A stretch of 64,000 nucleotides of DNA from positions 1 to 64,000 of the forward strand of contig NZ_JACRAH010000056.1 of assembly GCF_016234775.1 (NCBI RefSeq), read 5' to 3'. Under the pieces are notes generated by a model. That model made no database searches. It saw nothing but the letters and a program-made list of their open reading frames with translations, and was not told where the DNA came from. Source of the DNA: Aquabacterium sp. (GTDB taxonomy: Bacteria > Pseudomonadota > Gammaproteobacteria > Burkholderiales > Burkholderiaceae_C). The position numbers were made by a program, and so were the translations under genes. Below, in pieces: positions 55,501 through 64,000 of the stretch. The stretch's first letter is position 1. The number at the start of each line of letters is the position of its first letter.

Positions 55501-55797
55501 GATCTGCCTAATGGCCGCCTGGCCAAGGCCTGCGGCATCGTGACCGTGCGCCAGCAACCTGGCACCGCCTCAGGGGTGATCTTCGTGACGCTGGAAGATG
55601 AGACCGGCACCGTCAATGTGGTGGTGTGGACGCATGTGCGCGACCGCCATCGCCAGGCCCTGCTGCAGGCGCGCCTGCTGGCGGTCTATGGTGTGTGGCA
55701 ACGCGAAGGCGAAGTACGCCATCTCATTGCCCACTACCTGCATGACATGACCCCGCTATTGGGCCGGCTGGCCACCACCAGCCGGGATTTCCATTGA
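52594..55797 (+). CDS. dnaE2: Error-prone DNA polymerase DnaE2
   Basis: A 1067-residue C-family polymerase for damage-induced mutagenesis. Domain order: PHP domain (ELHAVSNFSFLRGASHAQEM), palm with PDIDVDFE (Asp399, Asp401, Asp403) and the third catalytic Asp550 in LKVDVLALG, fingers with HLSQHTGGFVIAKG, helix-hairpin-helix region and a C-terminal OB fold (CGIVTVRQQPGTASGVIFVT). The PHP site lacks several metal ligands, as usual for DnaE2. It follows imuB by 12 bp, ending the SOS operon. Length fits the family. Confidence 0.96.
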   Translation: MLLQPTQFALPDYVELHAVSNFSFLRGASHAQEMVQRALALGYRGLAITDECSMAGVVRAHLALREARQAREPGADDFKLLIGSEFQVFEDEHDAQPMRLIVLACHRLGYGLLCEFITRLRRATEGKGQARLIRSEIRQEALGDCVVIMAPHRLGPAATIEAQAQWLKQHFGGRCWLALEQHQQLDDAIWLRTLRHVSDTVRVPLVAAGDVHMHARSRKPLQDVLTAIRIGKPLPECGLELERHAERHLRSRLQLAQLYPPDTLAATLQVAARCDFSLDELKYEYPEEVVPEGDTPSSYLQRLAYEGSTWRYPKGVPARVQLQVDKELDLIAELGYEKYFLTVYDIVRFARSRHILCQGRGSAANSAVCYCLGITEVDPDQTTLLFERFISKERNEPPDIDVDFEHERREEVIQYLYERYGRDRAALTATVISYRTRSALRDVGKALGFDAELIERVGNNHQWWDGKGIQAERLIEIGLDPQDIRLRQWQDLSLTLMGFPRHLSQHTGGFVIAKGALCRMVPIENASMPDRSVIQWDKDDLDALGLLKVDVLALGMLTALRKALDFIGQQRGHEMELQDIPREDEATYDMVCQADTVGVFQIESRAQMSMLPRLRPREFYDLVVEVALVRPGPIQGGMVHPYLERRELYRRDPSAITYPPRLEAALKRTLGIPIFQEQVMQIVVLAAGFTAGEADELRRSMAAWRRKGGVHKFKDKVINGMKANGYDPGFADQIFKQIQGFGEYGFPESHAASFALLVYASAWVKCHEPAAFLAGLLNAQPLGFYSPSQLVQDARRHGVNVRPPDVMTSLWDCTLEDRPGPEEARRQKLRQDQPTVRLGLRLIAGLSHQAAERIVQARQQALFINVDDLARRADLDQADMRALAAGDALMSLSGHRRQQVWEASALHRAPTLLRDAPVDEDWLDLPHAPEGEEIVFDYASLGLTLRSHPLALLRPKLREQRLSSARDLRDLPNGRLAKACGIVTVRQQPGTASGVIFVTLEDETGTVNVVVWTHVRDRHRQALLQARLLAVYGVWQREGEVRHLIAHYLHDMTPLLGRLATTSRDFH

Positions 55798-55909
55798 CAT
55801 CAGGCCGGCCTGTGTTCTCTCGCTTACACCTCTTGCAAATCGCATGACCTGGCAGCTCGGCCATCCAGGACACTGGCGGGCAAGAAAAACCGGGGAGAGA
55901 AAGAACAAT

Positions 55910-57715
55910 ATGGCCAGCATCGTCAAGAACAACCACCTTCGTTGGGCCCTTGCACTGAGCACCGCCGTGATGGCGGGATGCGGTGGCGGGCAAGGTAGCA
56001 CCGATCCATCGAACACCAGCGGCGGTACACAAGCCGCGCCCGCGGCCAGTTCGCCGGACACGGCCGCCAGCAGCGGAACCGGTGGTGGCGCCGGCACAGG
56101 TAGCACCACGACCGGTAGCAACACAGAGTCTGGCACGTCAGGTACAGGCTCAGCGGGTACCACGACGGGCGCGGGCAGCAGCAGTGGCTCCAGCAGCAAC
56201 ACCGGCACCGCCCCGGGCAGCACAACCAGCAGCACCGACTGGCCACCGCCACCTCAGGCCTCCCCAGCCACGGCCTGCTCGAGCCGATTGACCGGTAGCC
56301 ACGCCACTTTTGACGTCGGCCCTGGCAAGCCCTACACCGACCTCACCAACGTGCCCTGGCTGTCACTGCAAGCGGGCGACGTGGTCAACATCCACTACCG
56401 TGCAGAGCCCTACCGCACCAAGATCGGCATGCGCGCACAAGGCACGGCAGAAGCACCCGTAGTGATCAACGGCGTCACCAACGACACCTGCCAGCGCCCC
56501 GTGCTGAACGCCGAGAACGCCGTCACGGCCACCGACGCACGCACAGCCGGCTTTGGCCGCGACATTCAGAGCGCCGGCCTGATCCAGATCTACAGGTCGC
56601 CCACCGATCCCTACGACACCTTCACGCCCAGGTACATCACCATCCAGAACCTGATGTTGACAGGTGCCAAAGGCGGCAAGAGCTTCAAGGACAACGCAGG
56701 CGCCAACGCCACCTACGGCACGTTCTCGGCCGCCATCTATGCCGTGCGCGTGCACAACCTGACGGTTGAAAACTGCGAGATCACCGGCAACGGCCTGGGC
56801 GTGTTCACCAACACCAAGGGCGACACGCAAGACAGCTACAGCGCCAACATCATCATCCGCCGCAACCGCATCTACGACAACGGCTACACCACAGACGACC
56901 ACGAGCACAACCTCTACATCCAGGCGCGCCGTGTCCTGTACGAGGGCAATTACATCGGTCAGGCTTTTGCTGGCTCGTCCATCAAGGACCGCAGCAGCGG
57001 CACCGTCATCCGCTACAACATGATCCTGGCCAGCGCGCGGGCCATCGATCTGGTAGAGACCGAAGAAGAGTATTTCAGCAATGTCGAGCCGGATCCGCTC
57101 TACCACTACGCCTGGGTCTACGGCAACATCATCATCAACGATGGGCAAGCTCCGGGCGGCTCCGCCGTGAACATCGTGCACTGGGGCTTCGACAACAACC
57201 AGGCCAAGTCTCGCGCAGGTACGCTCTACTTCTATCAGAACACCCTGATCAACCGCGTGGCGCAGAGCAAATTCTGGTACACGGTGCCCTTCCAGCTTGG
57301 CAAGGATGGCCAGGCCCCTGCCGGCATCAAGGTGGAAGCTGCTTCCAACATATTCTGGAATGCAGGCGGCAACGAATGGCGCTTCCTGAGCAATGTCGGT
57401 ACCTTGCAGTTCATGGGTAGCAACTATGTGCCGTCAAACTGGTGGTCGACTGTGCCGGGTCAGACCGCGGACGTGCGCACCAATGGGGCCACCTTGATCA
57501 CAGGGCTGGATCCCAAACTCGACACCAACTACGTGCCTCTGGCCGCCTCTCCGATATCGGGACAGATGATCCTGAGCGCATCCACGACACCTGTGGGCGC
57601 CACAGCAGCCAATCTCCAGGTCGCGCACCAGTACAAGGAGGGCTCGGGTATCGTGGCCCTTCCCACACGGCTGGCTGGCACAAGCGCAGCCATTGGCGCC
57701 CTGCAACGCCCTTGA
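55910..57715 (+). CDS. Parallel beta-helix lipoprotein
   Basis: A 601-residue exported protein. The signal peptide (LRWALALSTAVMAGC) ends in a lipobox with Cys24. Residues 25-115 are a Gly/Ser/Thr-rich linker without fixed structure. From about 130 the sequence has short repeats of the right-handed beta-helix type: YITIQNLMLTGAKGGK, LTVENCEITGNGLGVF, NIIIRRNRIYDNGY and VIRYNMILAS. Such proteins are often polysaccharide lyases, epimerases or binding proteins; no known catalytic triad can be assigned here. GGGGAGA lies 13 bases before ATG 55910. It is alone between dnaE2 and the lpdA terminator. Confidence 0.85.
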   Translation: MASIVKNNHLRWALALSTAVMAGCGGGQGSTDPSNTSGGTQAAPAASSPDTAASSGTGGGAGTGSTTTGSNTESGTSGTGSAGTTTGAGSSSGSSSNTGTAPGSTTSSTDWPPPPQASPATACSSRLTGSHATFDVGPGKPYTDLTNVPWLSLQAGDVVNIHYRAEPYRTKIGMRAQGTAEAPVVINGVTNDTCQRPVLNAENAVTATDARTAGFGRDIQSAGLIQIYRSPTDPYDTFTPRYITIQNLMLTGAKGGKSFKDNAGANATYGTFSAAIYAVRVHNLTVENCEITGNGLGVFTNTKGDTQDSYSANIIIRRNRIYDNGYTTDDHEHNLYIQARRVLYEGNYIGQAFAGSSIKDRSSGTVIRYNMILASARAIDLVETEEEYFSNVEPDPLYHYAWVYGNIIINDGQAPGGSAVNIVHWGFDNNQAKSRAGTLYFYQNTLINRVAQSKFWYTVPFQLGKDGQAPAGIKVEAASNIFWNAGGNEWRFLSNVGTLQFMGSNYVPSNWWSTVPGQTADVRTNGATLITGLDPKLDTNYVPLAASPISGQMILSASTTPVGATAANLQVAHQYKEGSGIVALPTRLAGTSAAIGALQRP

Positions 57716-57725
57716 AAAAGCGAAA

Positions 57726-57754
57726 TGGGTGAGGCCTTTTTCAGACCTCACCCA
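57726..57754. terminator. Bidirectional hairpin between the beta-helix lipoprotein and lpdA
   Basis: TGGGTGAGG (57726-57734) pairs with CCTCACCCA (57746-57754). On the minus strand it is followed by TTTCGCTTTTT, a T-rich tract, so it is a good terminator for the aceE-aceF-lpdA operon; on the plus strand there is no T-run. Confidence 0.6.
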
Positions 57755-57812
57755 CATATGGCACGACGCTGATCGGGTGTCAGGCGTCATGCCTTGAGCA
57801 CCATCCACCAGA

Positions 57813-59681
57813 TCAGCGCTTACGTACAGGCATCAAATCCGTGCAACTGCCATGCGCTGCCTCTGCAGCCAGGCCCACGCTCTCACCCAGGGTCGGGTGC
57901 GGGTGGATGGTCTTGCCGATGTCGACTTCATCGGCGCCCATCTCGATGGCCAGGGCCACTTCGCTGATCAGATCCCCTGCATGCGTGCCGACGATGCCGC
58001 CGCCCACGATGCGACCAGTCTCGGCGTCAAACAGCAGCTTGGTGAAGCCTTCTGCCCGGCCATTGGCCAGCGCCCGGCCTGAAGCGCCCCAGGGGAAGAG
58101 CCCCTTCTTGATGGCCTTGCCTTGTGCTTTGGCCTGCTCTTCCGTCAAGCCCACCCAGGCAATTTCCGGGTCGGTATAAGCCACGCTGGGGATCACCATC
58201 GGGTCGAAGCTTTCGCTGGCCAGTGCCTTGTCATTGAGCAACTCGCCGGCGATGACTTCAGCCGCCACATGCCCTTCGTGTACAGCCTTGTGCGCCAGCA
58301 TGGGTTGCCCCACGATGTCACCAATGGCAAACAGACTGGGCACATTGCTGCGCATCTGGCTGTCCACGGGGATGAAGCCACGCTCGTTGACGGTCAAGCC
58401 TACCTTGTCCGCACCGATCTTGCGGCCGTTCGGGCTGCGCCCCACGGCTTGCAGGACCAGGTCATACGTTTGGGCGGCGGGTGATTCGACACCCGGCTTG
58501 GCCGACTCGAAGCTCACGCGGATGCCTGCTGGTGTGGCCTCGGCCGCCACGGTTTTGGTGCCCAGCATGATGCGATCAAAGCGGCCCGCATTGAATTTCT
58601 GCCAGACATTGACCAGATCCCGGTCTGCACCCGGCATGAGCGTGTCGCTCATCTCGACCACATCGATGCGCGCGCCCAGCGTGGAATACACCGTGCCCAT
58701 TTCCAGGCCGATGATGCCGCCGCCGATCACCAGCATCTTCTTCGGGATGGCAGGCAGATCGAGCGCGCCCGTGGAATCCACCACACGCGGATCGTCCGGC
58801 AGGAAAGGCAGGCGCACTGCCTGAGAACCCGCCGCGATGATGGCGCGCTTGAAGCTCAGCGCACGGGTGTCGCCCGTCTTGTCCTGGCTGGTGCCCGTGG
58901 TGATTTCCACCTGCACATGGTGCGCATCCACCAGCGAGCCATAGCCGCGCACGATCTCAACCTTGCGCGCCTTGGCCATGCCGGCCAGCCCGGTGGTCAG
59001 CTTGCGGGTGACGCCGGACTTGTGCGCACGCAGCTTGTCCAGATCCAGCACGGGCGCACCAAAGCTCACGCCAAGCGCATCGAAGTGCTTGACCTCGTCC
59101 ATCACGGCGGCCACATGCAGCAGTGCCTTGGAGGGGATGCACCCCACATTCAGGCACACGCCTCCCAGTTCGGCATAGCGCTCCACCAGGATGACCTTGA
59201 GGCCCAGGTCCGCCGCACGGAAGGCTGCGCTGTAGCCGCCGGGGCCACCGCCCAGCACCAGCACATCGCAATCGGTGCCTGCAGGTGCGTTCACGGCAGG
59301 CGAGGCTTGCGGTGCGGCCGAAGCGGACACCACGGCAGACGCCACAGGTGCAGCCGTTGATGTGACAGTTGATGCGACCGGCGCGGCCACCGGCGATGCC
59401 GTTGGCGTGGATGCCGGGGCATTGGCCGCAGCAGCGCCCTCCCCGGCCACGTCCAGCGTCAGGATCAACTGCCCTTGCGCCACACGGTCACCGAGTTTCA
59501 CCTTGATCTCGCCCACCACGCCAGCCTGAGGTGATGGCACTTCCATCGATGCCTTGTCAGACTCCAGCGTGATGATGCTTTGCTCGGCTGCCACCGTCTG
59601 TCCCGGTTTGACCAGGATCTCGATGACGGCCGCATCGGCGATGTCGCCGATGTCTGGAACGGGAATGTTGATCAATGCCAT
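57813..59681 (-). CDS. lpdA: Dihydrolipoyl dehydrogenase with N-terminal lipoyl domain (E3)
   Basis: A 622-residue flavoprotein. Residues 1-80 form a lipoyl domain with the modified Lys in [10 protein letters not shown], followed by an Ala/Pro/Thr/Val linker to about residue 135. The disulfide oxidoreductase body has the FAD motif [14 protein letters not shown], redox pair in [18 protein letters not shown]-binding [10 protein letters not shown], and the C-terminal His-Glu of HPHPTLGE. It reoxidises dihydrolipoyl groups of the pyruvate dehydrogenase complex. A lipoylated E3 is a feature of betaproteobacterial complexes. It is the last gene of the operon, 18 bp after aceF. Confidence 0.97.
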   Translation of the reverse strand: MALINIPVPDIGDIADAAVIEILVKPGQTVAAEQSIITLESDKASMEVPSPQAGVVGEIKVKLGDRVAQGQLILTLDVAGEGAAAANAPASTPTASPVAAPVASTVTSTAAPVASAVVSASAAPQASPAVNAPAGTDCDVLVLGGGPGGYSAAFRAADLGLKVILVERYAELGGVCLNVGCIPSKALLHVAAVMDEVKHFDALGVSFGAPVLDLDKLRAHKSGVTRKLTTGLAGMAKARKVEIVRGYGSLVDAHHVQVEITTGTSQDKTGDTRALSFKRAIIAAGSQAVRLPFLPDDPRVVDSTGALDLPAIPKKMLVIGGGIIGLEMGTVYSTLGARIDVVEMSDTLMPGADRDLVNVWQKFNAGRFDRIMLGTKTVAAEATPAGIRVSFESAKPGVESPAAQTYDLVLQAVGRSPNGRKIGADKVGLTVNERGFIPVDSQMRSNVPSLFAIGDIVGQPMLAHKAVHEGHVAAEVIAGELLNDKALASESFDPMVIPSVAYTDPEIAWVGLTEEQAKAQGKAIKKGLFPWGASGRALANGRAEGFTKLLFDAETGRIVGGGIVGTHAGDLISEVALAIEMGADEVDIGKTIHPHPTLGESVGLAAEAAHGSCTDLMPVRKR

Positions 59682-59699
59682 GTTCTTGTTCCCGTTCGA

Positions 59700-61004
59700 T
59701 CAGACCAGCGCGCGGCGGAAGTCGGCCAGCAAGCTGGCCAGGTAGGTGTTGAACCTGGCGGCCGATGCGCCATCGATGACGCGGTGGTCATAACTCAGGC
59801 TCAAAGGCAGCATCAGGCGGGGCTCGAACGCCGAGCCGTTCCACACCGGCTTCATGGCCGAGCGGCACACGCCCAGGATCGCCACCTCGGGCGCATTGAT
59901 GATGGGGGTAAAGGTGGTGCCACCAAAGCCACCCAGCGACGAGATCGAGAAGCAACCGCCTTGCATTTCGCCCGGCGAGAGCTTGCCATCACGGGCCTTG
60001 GCGGCCAGCGCGGCGGTTTCGGTAGCAAGTTGCGACAGGCTCTTGCTGTCCACATCGCGGATCACCGGGACAACCAGGCCATTGGGCGTATCGGCGGCAA
60101 AACCGATGTGCACATACTGCTTGAGCACCAGGTCATCGCCATCCAGCGAGGCATTGAACTGCGGGAACTTGCGCAGCGCCACCGCACAGGCCTTGAGCAG
60201 GAAAGCCAGCATCGTGAACTTGGTGCCCGTCTTGGCATGCTCTTCATTGAGCTTGACGCGCAATGCCTCCAGCTCGGTGATGTCCGCCTCGTCGTGGTTG
60301 GTGACGTGCGGGATGCGAACCCAGTTGCGATGCAGGTTGGCGCCGGAGATCTTCTTGATGCGCGACAGCGGCTGGCGCTCGACCGCACCGAACTTGGTGA
60401 AGTCCACCGATGGCCAGGGCAGCAAGGTCATGCCACCGAGGTCGGCCGAACCCGCTCCACCGCCAGCGGATACCGCGGCGGGCTGATCGGCCCGTGCCAT
60501 CACACCCTTGACGAAGTTCTGCACATCCACATGCGTGATGCGGCCCTTGGGCCCGGAACCCGGGACCTTCTGCAAAGGCACGCCCAGCTCTCTCGCAAAC
60601 CGGCGCACCGATGGCGAGGCATGTGACACCGCGCTCAAGGGTGGCATCGCCAAAGTCGCCAGCGCTGCGGTGGGGTGCGTGCGGTCTGCCGCGGCAGGCG
60701 CCGCATCGGCCACTGGTGCCGGGGTTGCCGCAACAGGTGGCGCCACAACCTCGGTTGCAGCTCCGTCAGCCGTTTCCAGCAAGCCCACCAGCGAGCCTTT
60801 GCTCACCTTGTCACCCAGGCGAACGCGCAGCTCCTTGAGCACACCACCCACAGCCGAGGGCACCTCCATCGACGCCTTGTCGGACTCGATGGTGATCAGG
60901 CTTTGCTCAGCCTTGATGGTGTCGCCGGGCTTGACCAGCAATTCGATCACCGCGGCATCGCTCACATCGCCGATGTCGGGCACAGTCAGTTCAATCACAG
61001 CCAT
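59700..61004 (-). CDS. aceF: Dihydrolipoyllysine acetyltransferase (E2 of pyruvate dehydrogenase)
   Basis: A 434-residue E2 with one lipoyl domain (Lys in [11 protein letters not shown]), an Ala/Pro linker, a peripheral subunit-binding domain (VRRFARELGVPLQKVPGSGP) and a catalytic domain ending in LSYDHRVIDGASAARF, with the His and Asp of the active site. The single lipoyl domain is fewer than the two or three found in some relatives. GGAAGG precedes ATG 61004. It is preceded by aceE after a 20-bp gap. Confidence 0.97.
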   Translation of the reverse strand: MAVIELTVPDIGDVSDAAVIELLVKPGDTIKAEQSLITIESDKASMEVPSAVGGVLKELRVRLGDKVSKGSLVGLLETADGAATEVVAPPVAATPAPVADAAPAAADRTHPTAALATLAMPPLSAVSHASPSVRRFARELGVPLQKVPGSGPKGRITHVDVQNFVKGVMARADQPAAVSAGGGAGSADLGGMTLLPWPSVDFTKFGAVERQPLSRIKKISGANLHRNWVRIPHVTNHDEADITELEALRVKLNEEHAKTGTKFTMLAFLLKACAVALRKFPQFNASLDGDDLVLKQYVHIGFAADTPNGLVVPVIRDVDSKSLSQLATETAALAAKARDGKLSPGEMQGGCFSISSLGGFGGTTFTPIINAPEVAILGVCRSAMKPVWNGSAFEPRLMLPLSLSYDHRVIDGASAARFNTYLASLLADFRRALV

Positions 61005-61024
61005 GAGAATCTGCCTTCCCCGCC

Positions 61025-63727
61025 TCAGGCGTACAGCGGGTTGATCTTGTTGGTATCGATGCCATATTTGGCAATCGCCTCGGCGACCTTGGCCAGCGGC
61101 ACTTGCCCGTCTTCTGCCAGCGCCTTCAAGGCCGCGACCACGATGTAGTGGCGGTTGATCTCGAAGTGCTCACGCAGGCGATAGCGGAAGTCGCTGCGCC
61201 CGAATCCGTCGGTGCCCAACACCTTGTAGGTGCGACCCTTGGGGATATAGGCGCGGATCTGCTCGGGCAGCGCCTTCACATAGTCGGTCGACGCGACCAC
61301 AGGGCCCGCGTGGCCGCCGAGCTGGGCCGTCACAAAGGGCACGCGCTGCTGACCTGTGGGGTGCAGCAGGTTGTGGCGCTCGGCATCCTGGCCTTCGCGG
61401 GCCAGCTGGTTGAAGCTCGGGCAGCTCCACACATTGGCACCCACGCCCCATTCGGCTTCCAGCAGATCCTTGGCGGCCATGGACTCACGCAGGATCGAGC
61501 CGGCCCCCAGCAGGTTCACGCTCAGCTTGTGCGCCTTGTCTGCATCCTGCAGCAGGTACATGCCCTTGATGATTTCTTCTTCCGTGCCGGCACGCAGGCC
61601 TGGCTGGGCGTAGTTCTCGTTGAGCAGCGTCAGGTAGTAGAAGACGTTTTCCTGCTTCTCGACCATGCGCTTGAGGCCATCCTGGATGATCACGGCCACT
61701 TCATGCGCGAAGCTCGGGTCATAGCTCAGGCAGTTCGGGATCGTGCCCGCCACCAGTTGGCTGTGGCCATCTTCGTGCTGCAGGCCTTCGCCGTTCAGCG
61801 TGGTGCGCCCGGAGGTGCCCCCCAGCAGAAAGCCGCGCGCCTGCATGTCGCCCGCCGCCCAGGCCAGATCGCCAATGCGCTGCAGGCCGAACATCGAGTA
61901 ATACACATAGAACGGGATCATCACGCGGTTGTTCGTCGAGTACGACGTGGCCGCCGCGATCCACGAGCTCATGCCGCCTGCTTCGTTGATGCCTTCCTGC
62001 AGGATCTGGCCGGACTTGTCTTCGCGGTAGTACATCACCTGATCGCGGTCGACCGGGGTGTATTTCTGGCCTTCCGGCGCATAGATGCCGATCTGGCGGA
62101 ACAGCCCTTCCATGCCGAAGGTGCGGGCCTCGTCCACCAGGATGGGCACCACGCGGGGGCCCAGCGCCGGGTCGCGCAACAGCGGGGTCAGGCAGCGCAC
62201 GAAGGCCTGGGTGGTCGAGATTTCACGGCCCTCGGCCGTGGGTTCCAGCACCGTCTGGAAAGCGCCGAGATCCGGCACAGCCAGCGTTTCTTCCGCCTTG
62301 GGGCGGCGCTGGGGCAGATAACCGCCCAAGGCTGCACGGCGCGCATGCAGGTACTGCATCTCGGGTGTGTTGTCGGCCGGTTTGATGAAAGGCAGCTTGG
62401 CGATGTCCTCATCGGGCACCGGGATGTTGAAGCGATCGCGGAAAGCCTTGATGTCCTCGTCCGTCAGCTTCTTGGTCTGGTGCGCGGTGTTCTTGCCTTC
62501 ACCGCTCTTGCCCATGCCGAAGCCCTTGACGGTCTTGATCAGCAGCACGGTGGGCTGGCCGGTGTGGTTCACGGCCGCGTGATAGGCGGCATACACCTTC
62601 TGTGGATCATGGCCGCCACGGTTAAGGCGCCAGATGTCATCGTCAGACAGGCGCGCCACCATCTCCAGCGTCTTGGGATCACGCCCGAAGAAGTGCTTGC
62701 GCACGAAGGCGCCGTCATTGGCCTTGCAGGCCTGGTAGTCGCCATCGACCATCTCCATCATGATGCGGCGCAGGGTGCCGTCCTTGTCACGTGCCAGCAG
62801 CGGATCCCAGTACGAGCCCCACAGCAGCTTGATCACGTTCCAGCCCGAACCACGGAACTCGCCTTCGAGTTCCTGCACGATCTTGCCGTTGCCGCGCACC
62901 GGGCCGTCCAGGCGCTGCAGATTGCAGTTGACGACGAAAATCAGGTTGTCGAGCTTTTCGCGCGCGGCCAGGCCGATGGCGCCCAGCGATTCGGGTTCGT
63001 CCATTTCGCCGTCACCGCAGAACACCCAGACCTTGCGTTTGGAGGTGTCCGCAATACCGCGGGCGTGCAGGTATTTCAGGAAGCGCGCCTGGTAGATGGC
63101 TGTGATCGGCCCCAAGCCCATCGACACCGTGGGGAACTGCCAGAACTCGGGCATCAACTTGGGATGCGGGTAGCTGGGCAGGCCCTTACCACCGGTCTCC
63201 TGGCGGAAGTTGACCAGTTGTTCTTCAGTGATGCGGCCCTCCAGGAAGGCTCGGGCATAGATGCCGGGTGCCGAGTGGCCCTGTATATAGAGCAAGTCGC
63301 CACCGTGATCGGGCGTATCGGCATGCCAGAAGTGATTGAAGCCGCAGCCCAGCATGGTCGCCAGCGAGGCGAAGGAAGAAATGTGGCCACCCAGGTCGCC
63401 GCCATCGGCCGGGTTGTGGCGGTTGGCACGCACCACCATGGCCATGGCGTTCCAGCGCATGTAGGCGCGCAGCCGCTCTTCCATTTCCAGATTACCCGGG
63501 CAGTGGGCCTCGTCTTCTGGCGCGATGGTGTTCACATAGGCCGTCGTGGCCGAAAATGGCATGTCGATGCCGGCCTGGCGGGCATGATCCAGCAGTGTTT
63601 CGAGCAGGTCATGCGCACGGGCGCGCCCCTCGGTCTCGATGACGCCACTCAGGGCATCCAGCCATTCACGGGTTTCCTGGGGATCCATGTCCATGGATGC
63701 GGACACAATTGGATCAATTGCAGACAT
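61025..63727 (-). CDS. aceE: Pyruvate dehydrogenase E1 component, homodimeric type
   Basis: A 900-residue thiamine diphosphate enzyme that decarboxylates pyruvate. The cofactor site appears in [20 protein letters not shown] (GDG to N-type motif), and the large size is of the alpha2 type of E1. The C-terminal half reads [20 protein letters not shown] and [20 protein letters not shown], both diagnostic. AGGAGA eight bases before ATG 63727 fixes the start. First gene of aceE-aceF-lpdA. The promoter must lie within 63728-63927; no PdhR-type operator was recognised. The long plus-strand frame through this gene is an antisense shadow. Confidence 0.98.
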   Translation of the reverse strand: MSAIDPIVSASMDMDPQETREWLDALSGVIETEGRARAHDLLETLLDHARQAGIDMPFSATTAYVNTIAPEDEAHCPGNLEMEERLRAYMRWNAMAMVVRANRHNPADGGDLGGHISSFASLATMLGCGFNHFWHADTPDHGGDLLYIQGHSAPGIYARAFLEGRITEEQLVNFRQETGGKGLPSYPHPKLMPEFWQFPTVSMGLGPITAIYQARFLKYLHARGIADTSKRKVWVFCGDGEMDEPESLGAIGLAAREKLDNLIFVVNCNLQRLDGPVRGNGKIVQELEGEFRGSGWNVIKLLWGSYWDPLLARDKDGTLRRIMMEMVDGDYQACKANDGAFVRKHFFGRDPKTLEMVARLSDDDIWRLNRGGHDPQKVYAAYHAAVNHTGQPTVLLIKTVKGFGMGKSGEGKNTAHQTKKLTDEDIKAFRDRFNIPVPDEDIAKLPFIKPADNTPEMQYLHARRAALGGYLPQRRPKAEETLAVPDLGAFQTVLEPTAEGREISTTQAFVRCLTPLLRDPALGPRVVPILVDEARTFGMEGLFRQIGIYAPEGQKYTPVDRDQVMYYREDKSGQILQEGINEAGGMSSWIAAATSYSTNNRVMIPFYVYYSMFGLQRIGDLAWAAGDMQARGFLLGGTSGRTTLNGEGLQHEDGHSQLVAGTIPNCLSYDPSFAHEVAVIIQDGLKRMVEKQENVFYYLTLLNENYAQPGLRAGTEEEIIKGMYLLQDADKAHKLSVNLLGAGSILRESMAAKDLLEAEWGVGANVWSCPSFNQLAREGQDAERHNLLHPTGQQRVPFVTAQLGGHAGPVVASTDYVKALPEQIRAYIPKGRTYKVLGTDGFGRSDFRYRLREHFEINRHYIVVAALKALAEDGQVPLAKVAEAIAKYGIDTNKINPLYA

Positions 63728-63927
63728 GGGTTCTGTCTCCTGTTGATGAGGCTTATTTCACAGTATGGACATAAGCCGACGATTCGCGAACGTGGATAAA
63801 CGCTGCAAACCTGGACACTCCAAAGCGTTTCGGCGACCACCGCCATCAGCACTTATTGCATGGTGCAGAAAATATACGCCCGAACTGGGGCACTCAAATT
63901 GTGGGAGTCCACACCGATAATTCCGTC
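63728..63927. promoter_or_regulatory. Divergent promoter region upstream of aceE
   Basis: The 200 bases hold no ORF of their own. They should carry the aceE promoter on the minus strand and that of the partial gene at the right edge. No hexamer pair or clear palindrome stands out. Confidence 0.4.
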
Positions 63928-64000
63928 ATGCCATTTTCCTCATCCACCAACTCGCCGGCGACATTGCCCATGGCAGCCCCCGGCCAGACGAACCGATTGT
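63928..64000 (+). CDS. Possible start of a divergent gene (cut by the window edge)
   Basis: An open frame starts at ATG 63928 and runs to the last base, giving MPFSSSTNSPATLPMAAPGQ and a few more residues. The Ser/Pro/Thr-rich beginning gives no clue to function, and no good Shine-Dalgarno sequence precedes it. In related bacteria a sensor kinase gene often faces aceE, but nothing here proves that. Confidence 0.35.
   Translation, partial: MPFSSSTNSPATLPMAAPGQTNRL

Noticed and set aside
56000-56260. Repetitive Gly/Ser/Thr coding sequence as a tandem repeat
   Set aside because: It is a low-complexity linker without a regular repeat unit.
61103-63799. 898-codon plus-strand frame across aceE
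   Set aside because: Antisense shadow of a highly conserved enzyme.

Overview
The window looks like a piece of the main chromosome of a high-GC betaproteobacterium of the order Burkholderiales. Supporting points are a pyruvate dehydrogenase operon of the homodimeric-E1 type whose E3 carries its own lipoyl domain, an imuA-imuB-dnaE2 mutasome, a mltG-tmk-holB-pilZ-tatD run, a DUF4936 gene next to ygfZ, and a trxA/AddAB-like head-to-head pair. The genus cannot be fixed from the sequence alone. No rRNA, tRNA, CRISPR array or intact insertion sequence was seen.

Layout. 1-6462: start of trxA, divergent from a two-gene AddB/AddA-like helicase-nuclease operon. 6569-17920: housekeeping and envelope genes (pseudokinase-HDOD protein, pyrD, tex, a zinc/cadmium/lead-type P-ATPase, a patatin-like protein, a CNNM/CorC-like protein, an iron-type alcohol dehydrogenase). 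18212-25739: a fatty-acyl module with a TetR repressor behind a promoter and palindromic operator, then a ketoreductase, MaoC hydratase, thiolase, acyl-CoA ligase and a thioesterase-GNAT fusion. 25729-32701: NRDE protein, DUF4936, ygfZ, and the mltG-tmk-holB-pilZ-tatD run. 32789-35766: a polar amino acid ABC transporter that lacks its ATPase. 35824-38644: a YeeE/YedE half-transporter pair, a 3-hydroxyacyl-CoA dehydrogenase-like protein and an SDR.

38645-47755 is the accessory part and is visibly richer in AT. It holds a decayed phage-type integrase, a small four-cysteine ORF, an unrecognised 450-residue protein flanked by RNA hairpins, inverted repeats without genes, a TauE / periplasmic binding protein / GST operon, and two tandem paralogous membrane diguanylate cyclases. 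This is the most likely place for undescribed biology.

47744-64000: a CDF metal transporter, ribA, a structured intergenic region with an orphan terminator, a coupled micro-ORF and zinc-ribbon/HTH protein, a consensus LexA box heading imuA-imuB-dnaE2, a beta-helix lipoprotein, and the aceE-aceF-lpdA operon on the minus strand. The first codons of a divergent gene reach the window edge.

Regulation visible in the sequence: LexA control of imuA, probable TetR autoregulation at 18243-18259, translational coupling by ATGA/GTGA overlaps (AddB/AddA, mltG/tmk, tmk/holB, the two ABC permeases), and two genes (at 24864 and 31546) whose start codons sit just behind an intrinsic terminator without a Shine-Dalgarno sequence.
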